From positions 372,001-436,000 of the forward strand of contig CAVTJA010000010.1 of NCBI GenBank assembly GCA_963735005.1: a stretch of 64,000 nucleotides of DNA, written 5' to 3'. Source of the DNA: WTKG01 sp963735005 (lineage in GTDB: Bacteria > Actinomycetota > Actinomycetes > Actinomycetales > Demequinaceae). The position numbers were made by a program, and so were the translations under genes. Below, piece by piece: positions 37,404-47,963 of this stretch (positions are counted from its first letter, which is position 1; every line of letters starts with the position of its first letter). The notes under the pieces are model-generated. The model was not told where the DNA came from, did no database searches, and saw nothing but the letters and a program-made list of their open reading frames with translations.

Positions 37404-38256
37404 ATGGCATACATGACCCTCGCGCAGGACGCCCTTGACCCCGCCCTGTCCGCCGCCGTTCTCACGGCAATGGACGACGCTGCGGCCACCGAGATCCTGC
37501 CGCTGTGGCGGTCGCTAAGTGACAGTCAGGTACGCACCAAGTCGAGCCCGTGGGACTTCGTCACCGACGCGGACGTCGCGGCCGAAAGGCTGCTCACCGC
37601 GCGGCTCGCGGAGCTCGTGGACGTGCCGGTCGTGGGCGAGGAGGCGGTCGCAGCGGACCCCGCTTTGATGGACCTCGTGAGCACCGCGCCCGCCTACTGG
37701 CTCGTGGACCCGGTGGACGGCACCCGCAACTTCGTCGACGGCACCGAAGTGTTCGCCTGCATGATCGCGCTGGTGGTGGACGGCCGCACCCGGGCGGCAT
37801 GGATCACGCACCCCGCGCTTGGGCGGGCGGCGTCTGCGGCGCTCGGGCAAGGGCGCCTTGGTGGACGGCCAGCCGCTGCCGGAGATCGCCGCTCCGCGGC
37901 TCGGCGCACTGCGTGGGGCCGTGAGCGCGCGCCCGGACAGCGAGGAGGGCCGCGCCGCAGTGGCGCGCGCCTCGGAGCTTGGCCCGGCAAGCCTGATTCG
38001 CTTCTGCGCCGGCTGGGACTACTTCGACCTCGCCACGGGCCAGACGGACTACTTGTCGTTCACGCGCGCGCTCCCGTGGGACCACGCGCCGGGCGCGCTC
38101 ATCGCCCGCGAGGTGGGGCTACGAGCCGCGCGGCGCACGGGCGAGGACTACGCTCCGGGCGAGGGAGCGTCGGGCGTGCTGACCACCCACCCAAGCGTGT
38201 GGGAGACGGTGAACGCGGAGCTGCCGGTCAAGACGCGGGGCGCCGCGCGCGGTTAG
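37404..38256 (+). CDS. Inositol-monophosphatase-family phosphatase (histidinol-phosphatase HisN-like), frameshifted as read
   Basis: Removing one G from the run at 37845-37847 gives a 283-residue metal-dependent phosphatase. It carries WDFVTDADVAAE, GEEAV, the core DPVDGTRNFVDG, and the C-terminal motif LPWDHAPGALIAREVG. The family includes inositol monophosphatases and actinobacterial histidinol-phosphatase; the WDFVTDAD and WDY segments resemble the HisN branch, but I cannot decide. As read, the frame shifts after SAALGQG and runs far past the real stop. It is divergent from topA and its end overlaps nrdG by 4 bases. Confidence 0.85.
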
Positions 38257-38978
38257 TTCGCGTACCGGCGCGGCATCTCGGGAAAGAGGTGCGGCGGCAC
38301 CACGTGGTCAAGCCGCGCCGCGCCAAGCTGGTCGGCGTATTCGGGGCGAGTGCCGCGCGCTCGCGCCTCCTGCAGCACGGGGGGCTTGCCGCCAAGCCGC
38401 GCCACCTGCGCCGCAACCCGCGCGATGTCGGCGCGCGTAATCGTCACCGGGTCAACCGTCATGCGCAGTTCGTAGTCCACACCAGACTCGAGCACCACCG
38501 TGAGGCTCTCCCACGCGCGGTCGCCAGCGGCGTCAACGCCCGTGACCACGCCGTAGCGGTCGGCGGGCGCCTTGATGTCCAGCCCCACCCACGATGCATA
38601 CGGGATGACCTCGCGTAGCCGCCCGGGGTACGCCCCGGCGGTGTGGAGCCCCACGTCGAGCCCGGTCTGGCGAACTTCGCACATCGCGTCGGCGAGCCCG
38701 TGCTGCCTGGTCGGCTCGCCGCCGCTGAAGATCACTCCGTCGAGCAACCCGACCCGGCGCCCGAGCGTGTGCATGACGTCGCCCCACTCCAAAGAGTCGG
38801 CCGCCCGCATCGGGATGAGCTCCGGATTTTGGCAGTACGTGCAATTCCAGGGGCAGCCCTGAAGGAAGACAGCGGCGGCCAATTTGTCGGGCCAGTCGAC
38901 GGTTGAGAACGGCGTGAAGCCGGCGATCAGCAGCTCATCCGCTGCGGACCGGAGCACCGGCATGGCGACATTGCTCAT
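38253..38978 (-). CDS. nrdG: Anaerobic ribonucleotide reductase-activating protein
   Basis: NrdG is a radical-SAM enzyme that makes the glycyl radical on NrdD. The 241-residue protein has the 4Fe-4S motif CPWNCTYC (C-x3-C-x2-C) at about 42-49, followed by FSGGEPTRQ for SAM binding. The ATG overlaps the nrdD stop (ATGA), so the two are translationally coupled. At this length it is the longer, NrdG2/PFL-activase-like form. Confidence 0.93.
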   Translation of the reverse strand: MSNVAMPVLRSAADELLIAGFTPFSTVDWPDKLAAAVFLQGCPWNCTYCQNPELIPMRAADSLEWGDVMHTLGRRVGLLDGVIFSGGEPTRQHGLADAMCEVRQTGLDVGLHTAGAYPGRLREVIPYASWVGLDIKAPADRYGVVTGVDAAGDRAWESLTVVLESGVDYELRMTVDPVTITRADIARVAAQVARLGGKPPVLQEARARGTRPEYADQLGAARLDHVVPPHLFPEMPRRYAN

Positions 38979-40786
38979 AACCCAACGGTAGCGCCTTCCC
39001 GGAAGTGAACGCGCTCAGCGTGCTCCCCCTTCTTGCCGATGTTGAAGCTACTCACCGGTCGGTGATAACCCATCACGCGCGTCCAGATCTCGCATTCCGT
39101 AATCTTGTCCTCCGCCGCGCACAGCGGGCAGGTGGGCTGCTCGCCGTCGAGGTAGCCGTGGATGCCGCAGATGCTGAACGTGGGCGTCACCGTGATGTAC
39201 GGCAGCCGCGAGTTCGACAGCACGCGTCGGACCAGCTGCTTGGCCGCCTCGGAGCTCGACACTCGCTCGCCCATGTAGAGGTGCAGCACCGTGCCACCCG
39301 TGTACTTTGACTGCAGCTCGCTCTGGCGCTCCACTGCCTCGAAGGGGTCATCGGTGAACCCCACCGGCAGTTGGGACGAGTTCGTGTAATACGGCTGCTC
39401 GTCGGTCCCCGCCTGCAGGATTCCGGGGAAGCGCGCCCGGTCCTCCTTGGCGAAGCGATACGTGGTGCCCTCGGCAGGAGTGGCCTCGAGGTTGTACAGG
39501 TGGCCGGTCTCCTCCTGGAACTCGACCATGCGGTCGCGGACGTGGTCCAGCAGGTCCGCGGCCAACTCGTGGCCCGCGTCCGTGGTGAGGTCGTGCGCGT
39601 CGCGGGTGAAGTTGCGCACCATCTCGTTGATGCCGTTGACGCCGATGGTCGAGAAGTGGTTGCGCAAGGTGCCCAGGTAGCGGCGCGTGTAGGGGAACAG
39701 GCCGTCGTCGATGCCGCGTTGAATCACGGTGCGCTTGAGTTCCAGCGTGTCGCGCGCGATCTGCAGCAACGCGTCGAGCTCCGCGAAAAGCCCGGCGCGG
39801 TCGCCCGCAAACTTGTGGCCAAGCCGCGCGCAGTTGATGGTGACCACGCCAATGGAGCCAGTCTGTTCGGCGGAGCCAAACAGCCCGTTGCCGCGCTTGA
39901 GCAGCTCGCGCAAGTCAAGCTGTAGGCGGCAACACATCGACCGCACCATGTGCGGCTCGAGGTCCGAGTTGAGGAAGTTCTGGAAGTACGGAAGGCCGTA
40001 TTTTGCCGTCATCTCGAACAGCAGCCCGGCGTTCTCCGAATCCCAGTCGAAGTCGTGGGTGATGTTGTACGTCGGGATCGGGAACGTAAACACGCGGCCC
40101 TGTGCGTCGCCCGTCGTCATCACCTCGATGTAGGCGCGGTTGATCATGTCCATCTCGTACTGGAGCTGGCCGTACGTGAAGGACATGTCCTTGCCCGCGA
40201 TGTGTGGCACCTGGTCCTTGAGGTCCGGCGGGCAGGTCCAGTCGAAGGTGAGGTTCGTGAACGGCGTCTGCGTGCCCCACCGGGAGGGAACGTTGAGGTT
40301 GTAGATCAATTCCTGGATGCCCTGGCGGATCTCCTTGTAGCCCAGGCCCTCGTAGCGGATGAACGGCGCCATGTACGTGTCGAAGCTTGAGAACGCCTGC
40401 GCGCCCGCCCATTCGTTCTGCAGCGTGCCAAGGAAGTTGACGATCTGCCCTACGGCCGACGAGAAGTGCTTTGCGGGGCTGGCCTCCACCTTGCCGGGCA
40501 CGCCGTTGAACCCTTCCGCCAGCAGCGTGCGCAGGGACCACCCGGCGCAGTAGCCGGAGAACATGTCGAGGTCGTGAATGTGGAGGTCGCCGCTGCGGTG
40601 GGCCTCGCCCGCCTCACGCGCGTACACGTGGCTGAGCCAGTAATTCGCGATCACCTTGCCCGACACGTTGAGGATGAGGCCGCCGAGCGAATACCCCTGA
40701 TTGGCGTTCGCATTGACGCGCCAGTCGCGCCGTTCGAGGTACTCGTCGACCGATGATTCGACGTTGATGACGGGGTTGGCAACCAC
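38975..40786 (-). CDS. nrdD: Anaerobic (class III) ribonucleoside-triphosphate reductase
   Basis: NrdD reduces ribonucleotides to deoxyribonucleotides without oxygen. The 603-residue protein has active-site cysteines in MVRSMCCRLQLDLRELL, a zinc site CGIHG...CPLC, and the glycyl-radical region TRVMGYHRPV near the C-terminus followed by FNIGKKGEH. It lacks the N-terminal ATP-cone of the longer Escherichia coli type. Together with nrdG it implies growth or survival without oxygen. Two NrdR-type boxes lie 41-87 bases upstream of the start. The coding region is well preserved. Confidence 0.94.
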   Translation of the reverse strand: MVANPVINVESSVDEYLERRDWRVNANANQGYSLGGLILNVSGKVIANYWLSHVYAREAGEAHRSGDLHIHDLDMFSGYCAGWSLRTLLAEGFNGVPGKVEASPAKHFSSAVGQIVNFLGTLQNEWAGAQAFSSFDTYMAPFIRYEGLGYKEIRQGIQELIYNLNVPSRWGTQTPFTNLTFDWTCPPDLKDQVPHIAGKDMSFTYGQLQYEMDMINRAYIEVMTTGDAQGRVFTFPIPTYNITHDFDWDSENAGLLFEMTAKYGLPYFQNFLNSDLEPHMVRSMCCRLQLDLRELLKRGNGLFGSAEQTGSIGVVTINCARLGHKFAGDRAGLFAELDALLQIARDTLELKRTVIQRGIDDGLFPYTRRYLGTLRNHFSTIGVNGINEMVRNFTRDAHDLTTDAGHELAADLLDHVRDRMVEFQEETGHLYNLEATPAEGTTYRFAKEDRARFPGILQAGTDEQPYYTNSSQLPVGFTDDPFEAVERQSELQSKYTGGTVLHLYMGERVSSSEAAKQLVRRVLSNSRLPYITVTPTFSICGIHGYLDGEQPTCPLCAAEDKITECEIWTRVMGYHRPVSSFNIGKKGEHAERVHFREGATVGL

Positions 40787-40826
40787 AGCGCGCCTCCTTG
40801 GGAGCTAGGTGAAGGCGCCGCCCGAA

Positions 40827-40842
40827 ACACTATATGTGGGGG
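40827..40842. promoter_or_regulatory. NrdR box 1 upstream of nrdDG
   Basis: The half ACACTATAT matches the NrdR consensus (ACACTATATATAGTGT); the other half is degenerate. The centre is 31 bp from box 2, the spacing typical of NrdR pairs. Confidence 0.7.
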
Positions 40843-40857
40843 TCGTTTCCCCGGAGA

Positions 40858-40873
40858 CGCCTATATCTAGTGT
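40858..40873. promoter_or_regulatory. NrdR box 2 upstream of nrdDG
   Basis: TATATCTAGTGT matches the right part of the NrdR consensus with one change. With box 1 it makes a pair three helical turns apart, so repression of nrdDG by NrdR is likely. Confidence 0.72.
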
Positions 40874-40889
40874 CTACTCCTGGGCGTGC

Positions 40890-40923
40890 AACGGGGGCCG
40901 GGACTTTAGTCCCGGCCCCCGTT
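40890..40923. terminator. Strong hairpin downstream of hppA
   Basis: A perfect 16-bp stem pairs 40890-40905 with 40908-40923 (AACGGGGGCCGGGACT and its complement). It follows the hppA stop on the minus strand. No U-tract is present, as is common in actinobacteria. Confidence 0.75.
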
Positions 40924-40936
40924 CGCGTCGTGCAGG

Positions 40937-43318
<2,382 letters not shown>

Positions 43319-43355
43319 GCATCCTCCTTGACGCAAGTCGCGAGGCCCTACGGGG

Positions 43356-43409
43356 CCCAATCGTTCACGGGTAGAAGGCCACTCTAGGGGAAGATGGAAA
43401 ACGATTGGG
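43356..43409. promoter_or_regulatory. Spaced inverted repeat in the hppA / sigma-factor divergent region
   Basis: CCCAATCGTT (43356-43365) and its exact complement AACGATTGGG (43400-43409) are 44 bp apart start to start, about four helical turns. Both lie between the divergent starts. A looped regulator site is possible. Confidence 0.45.
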
Positions 43410-43422
43410 AACCTGGCCCAAC

Positions 43423-43450
43423 GGTTCTGGCCCGCCGGTCGTCACGTATT
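43423..43450 (+). promoter_or_regulatory. Putative ECF-type promoter of sigma gene 1
   Basis: GGTTCT and CGTATT are separated by 16 bases, 40 bases before the sigma start. Similar pairs precede two other genes of the same family. A 6-bp hairpin (43459-43476) lies in the leader ahead of the GGAGGA ribosome site. Confidence 0.4.
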
Positions 43451-43490
43451 CAAGAGAAGCCCCCGAGCCCGGGGGCGTAGCGGAGGAAAG

Positions 43491-44054
43491 ATGAGCGACT
43501 GGCACGACATGATGGAGGACCTTGTTCGCGACCGCGAGCGGGCCCTCCTGGGCTATGCGTATCTTGTGTGCGGGAACGCCACGCAGGCGCAAGACCTCGT
43601 CCAGGACGCCCTTGTACGTACGTTCTCACGGCCCCGCCCGGGGCTGACAGCCGTCAAGGCCGAGGCATACGTCAGGCGTGCCATCACCTCCGTCTTTGTG
43701 GACCAGTACCGCCGCCAACAGCGGTGGCACAAGGTCCAGCATCTCTTCAGTCCGGGCACGCAGGCCCCCGACGAGGCTCCTCACATTGACATGAGCCGCG
43801 ACGTCGAACTGGCTCTGCAGTCCCTTCCCCCGCGCGAGCGGGCATGCGTACTGTTGCGCTTCTTTGACGACCTGACGATCCCGCAGATCGCCAACGTTCT
43901 CGGCCTGGCCGAGGGAAGCGTGAAGCGCTACGTCAGCGATGGCGTGGCACGCATGGAACGCGCACTCGGCCCCCTCGAGGACGCAGACGTTGAGACCGCA
44001 CCCGTGGCCTCCGGATACTCCCCGGCAGCCCGCCCCGAAAGGAACTTCTCATGA
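43491..44054 (+). CDS. SigE-type ECF RNA polymerase sigma factor (copy 1)
   Basis: This 187-residue ECF sigma factor has region 2 (about 15-75, ALLGYAYLVCGNATQAQDLV, then EAYVRRAITSVFVDQYRR) and region 4 (about 100-165, LPPRERACVLLRFFDDLTIPQIA, then SVKRYVSDGVARM). It belongs to the actinobacterial SigE-like group. The stop overlaps the start of the following membrane protein (ATGA), so the pair is co-translated. Three paralogues occur in this window (47391, 54125, 63476). All begin with a W-x6-EL type N-terminus. Confidence 0.92.
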   Translation: MSDWHDMMEDLVRDRERALLGYAYLVCGNATQAQDLVQDALVRTFSRPRPGLTAVKAEAYVRRAITSVFVDQYRRQQRWHKVQHLFSPGTQAPDEAPHIDMSRDVELALQSLPPRERACVLLRFFDDLTIPQIANVLGLAEGSVKRYVSDGVARMERALGPLEDADVETAPVASGYSPAARPERNFS

Positions 44055-45841
44055 CCAGGCTTTCAGATTCCCTCCACGGCGCCGCAGACCGCGCGCCGAT
44101 CGGGGACGTCACCGTGTCGGTGGAAACGGCCTCGCGCCGGGTCCGTCGCCAGCGGGTGGCGCGCGGCGCGGGCAACGTCGCCGCCGGCGTGGGCGCACTC
44201 GCGCTCGTCGTTGGCGGAGTGTTCGCGCCCGGCTTCGCCGCCCACGACACCGCGGCCAAGGACGACGCGAGCCTCACCGCGCCGATGGCTCCCGAGCCCG
44301 AATTCAACCAGGGCGGCGTCGGCAAGGAAGGCATCGCCTCTGCCGACGCGGCCCGCATCGCGGACTGGGGCTACTGCGGTTCATACCCGCTCGACGAGTG
44401 GGGCAACGGCGACGGCACGTTCTCGCTCGACGTTGGCTGGAAGGGCGCAGATCCCGTTGATGGCGGCACGACGCTCAAGGTCCCGGTCACCACGACCGCC
44501 AACACCGTCGTCAACGTGACCACCGGCGGGCCCGTGGCCGTGGTGCTGTGGGACGGCATGGTGGTCGCTCGCATCGACAGCCCGGACGCGGTGGATCAGC
44601 TGACGCTCGCCGCAGGCGAGAGCGTCGACGGCAAGGTCGCCATCCCCATGGTGTCGTGCTTCGACGAGACGCCGCTGCCCGCCTCCAAGTACCAGCTGGT
44701 GGTCTCCCAGGCGTTCGACCCCGTCGTCACGGAAGAGACGCCGACGACCGAGCCGCTGCCCGAGCTCTCCGTCGAGCCTAGCCTCGAGCCCGAGCCGGTG
44801 CCCGGCAACGTAGGCGACACCGCGATGGAGCCGTCTGGCCCCATGCCGGTCGAGCCCTGGTACGGCGGCATGCGCACCGTGGCAGACCCGATCAACTTCT
44901 CCATCGCTGGCGACCCGGTGAAGGACCCGTTTGCTGACTACGTCCCGAAGCCCTGGACGCCCCCGGCGAAGCCCGACAGCATCCTCACCCCGCAGCTCGC
45001 GAGTGACATGTTCAAGGCGCACGCCACCACCGACGCCTGGGACTTCGCGGCCGGCACGTCCCGTTACGTGTACCGCGCCGGGGACAACGGCAACTCGGAC
45101 ACCGATTGGCAGAAGACGTTCTTCGGCTGCTCGTGGGATGGCAACGACATCGGCTTCCCGCGCCGCAGCGCAGACCTCGGCCTGCTCGACTTCAGCTACT
45201 CCGGGCCGAGCCGCGTCGGCATCAGCTACGGCTGGGTCGTCGACGGCAACCCCGAGGTGGGTATCACGGTGAAGAACACGTCCGACTACGCGCTACCGGG
45301 CTTCTACGGCCAGCCGAGCCGCACCTTCTACCTGGTGCAGAATGGCAAGGTCGTGGCCGAGGTCTACCCCTCGGACATTGACCGCAACGGTGGTGACGTG
45401 ATGTACGAGAAGGGCGCCGCGGGCATCTCGCCCTCCGACACCGCCCGGGTGGACGCTCCGACCGCATCGATGATCGCCCCGGACACCACCGAGGACTACT
45501 GGGGCGTGCTTGACCCCGGCAAGTCGCTCTCCGGCAAGTACCTGTGGCGTGAGGTGAACGGCTGCTGGACGGACTCCGGCCAGTCCGACGTCCCCGCCGG
45601 TAACTACCAGCTTGTCGTCACGCAGACGATCTACGTCGACAGCGGCGACAACTCGTACGGCGGCGGCGTGATCATGTACGACGCGCCCTCGGCTCGCGAG
45701 TCTGGCGGCGACAGCGCCACCGGTGGCGAGGACGCCCCGCCCAAGGTAGGTATCCCCGCACCCGCTCCCGACAAGGGCAACTACCAGTGGGGCGAGCTCC
45801 AGGTCTGGTACTCGGTCGGCACGGTGACCGTCACCACCTGA
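44051..45841 (+). CDS. Single-pass membrane protein with two beta-sandwich-like ectodomains, partner of sigma 1
   Basis: The 596-residue protein has about 38 cytosolic residues ending in RRVRRQRVARG, one membrane helix (about 40-60), and a long ectodomain. The ectodomain holds two related segments. Each begins near a GYC/GCSW region and ends in a similar motif (LPASKYQLVVSQ and VPAGNYQLVVTQ). A Pro/Glu-rich linker separates them. It starts on the stop of the sigma gene, the usual place for an anti-sigma factor, but no HxxxCxxC zinc motif is present. I infer a membrane-bound regulator or sensor of sigma 1; function is not established. Confidence 0.75.
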   Translation: MTRLSDSLHGAADRAPIGDVTVSVETASRRVRRQRVARGAGNVAAGVGALALVVGGVFAPGFAAHDTAAKDDASLTAPMAPEPEFNQGGVGKEGIASADAARIADWGYCGSYPLDEWGNGDGTFSLDVGWKGADPVDGGTTLKVPVTTTANTVVNVTTGGPVAVVLWDGMVVARIDSPDAVDQLTLAAGESVDGKVAIPMVSCFDETPLPASKYQLVVSQAFDPVVTEETPTTEPLPELSVEPSLEPEPVPGNVGDTAMEPSGPMPVEPWYGGMRTVADPINFSIAGDPVKDPFADYVPKPWTPPAKPDSILTPQLASDMFKAHATTDAWDFAAGTSRYVYRAGDNGNSDTDWQKTFFGCSWDGNDIGFPRRSADLGLLDFSYSGPSRVGISYGWVVDGNPEVGITVKNTSDYALPGFYGQPSRTFYLVQNGKVVAEVYPSDIDRNGGDVMYEKGAAGISPSDTARVDAPTASMIAPDTTEDYWGVLDPGKSLSGKYLWREVNGCWTDSGQSDVPAGNYQLVVTQTIYVDSGDNSYGGGVIMYDAPSARESGGDSATGGEDAPPKVGIPAPAPDKGNYQWGELQVWYSVGTVTVTT

Positions 45842-45853
45842 GCAAGCAACGCC

Positions 45854-45892
45854 ACGAGGGCCCCCGACCGCGACAGCGGCGGGGGCCCTCGT
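45854..45892 (+). terminator. Terminator after the sigma 1 unit
   Basis: A 13-bp perfect stem pairs 45854-45866 (ACGAGGGCCCCCG) with 45880-45892, 12 bases after the stop codon. It separates this unit from the next gene. Confidence 0.8.
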
Positions 45893-45908
45893 CGTCGGCC
45901 CACCCCAA

Positions 45909-45932
45909 GGTTTTGCTCCGCTCATGCGTATT
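45909..45932 (+). promoter_or_regulatory. Putative ECF-type promoter of the orphan membrane protein gene
   Basis: GGTTTT-N12-CGTATT matches the spacing and sequence of the pair before sigma gene 2 (47317-47340). It is followed by GGTCAGTAGAGG, also similar to that site. Confidence 0.45.
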
Positions 45933-46003
45933 GGTCAGTAGAGGCGGCAATCAGCCGGGCTCGATCGGACGGCCCCCAGGGGCCAGCAGAAGGAGCGATT
46001 GAC

Positions 46004-47089
46004 GTGGACGTCAACGAGGAAATGAATCAGCTGGGGAAGATGGGATCGGTGACGTATTCAGCCACCGATCAAGTCGTCGACCAGTTGCACGCGCGCACCA
46101 AGCGCGCGCGCACGATTCGCCGCGGCTCCGCTGCGTTGGTGGGATCGCTGGGGGCGATGACACTTGGCGTCTTTGGGGCGTCGGTGGCCATGGACACCCA
46201 TCGCGAGGCGGCTCCGGGCGAGGTTGAGGGCGCCGCAATCGAGAAGGACTTCGGCGATGTCTTCGACTCGCAGTTCAGCGACGAGCGCGACGGCGCCAGC
46301 GGGGTTGACCTCGACAAGCTCTTCGAGGCAACCGAGACGCCTGCCACCACGGAGACGCCTGCCACCACCGAGACCGAAAAGCCCAAGCAACACGAGAAGA
46401 AGCACGAGACGACCAAGACGGAGACCCCCACCACCGATCCGACCACCGAGCCGTGCACGGACCACGACTACGGCCCCGAGAAGCCGTACAAGTACTGGGA
46501 CTGCTCAAAGAACGAGTGGCGCATCAAGGCCGGCTGGTACTTCGACCCATACGACGACGGGTACGCGCAGTGCGACTCCAGCGGTGAGGGCACCCACCAC
46601 GACTTCGGGTACTACGACTGCGACCTCAAGTCGTGGCAACCGGCCGTGGGCTGGGTCCAGTTCCACGACCACTTCGCCCAGTGCAAGACGTATACCGACG
46701 CCGCAACTGGGACCAGCTTCAACGCCGGCTACGTGAAGACGGAGAGCTGGAACAAGATGGTGACGTGCAACCCGTCCGAGGGCACGAACGGCTGGGAGTA
46801 CAAGTACGTCTGGAAGAACGGCGACACCCTCGCCACGGTCAGCGGCACCACCTGCACCGGCGTCGCCAAGGAGAAGCAGGGCGCGCCGTTCCAGTACAGC
46901 TGCAACCCCAAGAAGGACGAGTGGATCCTCACTGACTCGAACTACAAGTGGTTCAAGCAAGACGGCTGCGACGGCTGGTATTACCGCAAGGACACCGTCG
47001 TGACGTGGAAGGACCGCACGTACGAGTGGAACGGCACCAAGTGGGTCGACACCACCCCCGACCCCGATCCTGAGCCGTCGGCGACCTAA
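46004..47089 (+). CDS. Single-pass membrane protein with nine-cysteine aromatic ectodomain (no adjacent own sigma gene)
   Basis: This 361-residue protein is a close paralogue in layout of the one at 47960. The N-terminus VDVNEEMNQLGKMG and DQVVDQLHARTKRAR lead to one membrane helix (about 41-63). A conserved juxtamembrane stretch and a Thr/Pro/Lys linker (repeats of ETPATT) follow. The ectodomain of about 210 residues is rich in Trp/Tyr, with nine Cys and repeated YWDC/YYDC-x4-W motifs. The GTG start has AAGGAG eight bases upstream and aligns with the paralogue's start. It has its own putative promoter and terminator. Function is unknown; envelope sensing is inferred. Confidence 0.75.
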   Translation: MDVNEEMNQLGKMGSVTYSATDQVVDQLHARTKRARTIRRGSAALVGSLGAMTLGVFGASVAMDTHREAAPGEVEGAAIEKDFGDVFDSQFSDERDGASGVDLDKLFEATETPATTETPATTETEKPKQHEKKHETTKTETPTTDPTTEPCTDHDYGPEKPYKYWDCSKNEWRIKAGWYFDPYDDGYAQCDSSGEGTHHDFGYYDCDLKSWQPAVGWVQFHDHFAQCKTYTDAATGTSFNAGYVKTESWNKMVTCNPSEGTNGWEYKYVWKNGDTLATVSGTTCTGVAKEKQGAPFQYSCNPKKDEWILTDSNYKWFKQDGCDGWYYRKDTVVTWKDRTYEWNGTKWVDTTPDPDPEPSAT

Positions 47090-47104
47090 CGCACCACGCG
47101 AGCC

Positions 47105-47149
47105 AGCCCGGCCGATGCGAAGCCCCCCAGCCTCCGCGTCGGCCGGGCT
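47105..47149 (+). terminator. Terminator after the orphan membrane protein gene
   Basis: An 11-bp stem (AGCCCGGCCGA with its complement at 47139-47149) is followed by CTTCTCTT. The 301-base stretch 47090-47390 otherwise holds only a Crp-like site and a promoter. Confidence 0.82.
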
Positions 47150-47280
47150 CTTCTCTTGCCGACCGCGGCACCGCGGCGCGAAGTGTGACAATCTCCACCA
47201 ACCGATCGCTGGCCCCGCGGCGGGCGGCGCGCGATACTGGGCGCGACAGGACGGGTTGCGCCGTGCGCGGGACCGCAAGA

Positions 47281-47296
47281 TGTGAGTTCTCTCACA
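47281..47296. promoter_or_regulatory. Crp/GlxR-type binding site
   Basis: TGTGAGTTCTCTCACA is a perfect TGTGA-N6-TCACA site, the consensus for actinobacterial Crp and GlxR. It is centred about 46 bases upstream of the CGTATT element, near -58 relative to the expected start of transcription. That position suits activation. Confidence 0.65.
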
Positions 47297-47316
47297 ATTG
47301 CGGAACTTCCCCCCAT

Positions 47317-47340
47317 GGTTTCCGGCGCTCCACCCGTATT
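47317..47340 (+). promoter_or_regulatory. Putative ECF-type promoter of sigma gene 2
   Basis: GGTTTC-N12-CGTATT is followed by GATTAATAAAGG. It has the same spacing as the element at 45909-45932 and lies 50 bases before the sigma 2 start. Confidence 0.45.
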
Positions 47341-47390
47341 GATTAATAAAGGTGGTCGCTGGGGCTGCCTAGACGTAGCGAGGGAACGGC

Positions 47391-47963
47391 ATGCCGAACT
47401 GGAGCGACACTCTCGAGGAGTTGGTGCGCCGCCGCGGGCCAGCCCTCGTGAGTTACGGATACCTCCTGACTGGCAATGGCCGCGACGCGGAAGACCTCTT
47501 CCACGACGCCGTCGTCCGCACCTTCTCCAAGGGCAAGGCGAGCGTCTCGCTGGGCGAAGCGGAGTCGTACGTGCGTCGCGCGATGTTCACGTCGCACATG
47601 GACGCCGGCCGCCGCGAGCAGTCGTGGCGCCGCGTCTTCCACCTGTTTGGCAACGACAACGAGGCGCCCCGCACCTCGGGCCAGGTGGAGTTCCGCACGG
47701 ACCTGCAGGAGGCGCTGCGTCACTTGTCGCCGCGCGAACGCGCCTGCACCGTGCTGCGTTTCTATGACGACCTGACGGCGGCCGCGATCGGCACTGAGCT
47801 CGGCATCTCCGAGGGCGCGGTACGCAGGTACTTGTCCGATGCGGCGGTGAAGTTGCGCGGCCACCTCGGCGCGATCGACGACAACCCGTCAGAGGGCGTG
47901 GACTTCAGCACCATCCAGGAAACCCAAGCCGGGGCCTGGGAAGCGAAGAGGTGGCAGGCATGA
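47391..47963 (+). CDS. SigE-type ECF RNA polymerase sigma factor (copy 2)
   Basis: The 190-residue sigma factor has region 2 (ALVSYGYLLTGNGRDAEDLF, then ESYVRRAMFTSHMDAGRR) and region 4 (LSPRERACTVLRFYDDLTAAAIG, then AVRRYLSDAAVKL). The ribosome site is GAGGGAA. Its stop overlaps the start of the nine-cysteine membrane protein (ATGA). A perfect Crp-like site and a promoter shared with the orphan unit lie upstream. This suggests joint control of both nine-cysteine proteins, possibly by this sigma factor itself (inference). Confidence 0.92.
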   Translation: MPNWSDTLEELVRRRGPALVSYGYLLTGNGRDAEDLFHDAVVRTFSKGKASVSLGEAESYVRRAMFTSHMDAGRREQSWRRVFHLFGNDNEAPRTSGQVEFRTDLQEALRHLSPRERACTVLRFYDDLTAAAIGTELGISEGAVRRYLSDAAVKLRGHLGAIDDNPSEGVDFSTIQETQAGAWEAKRWQA

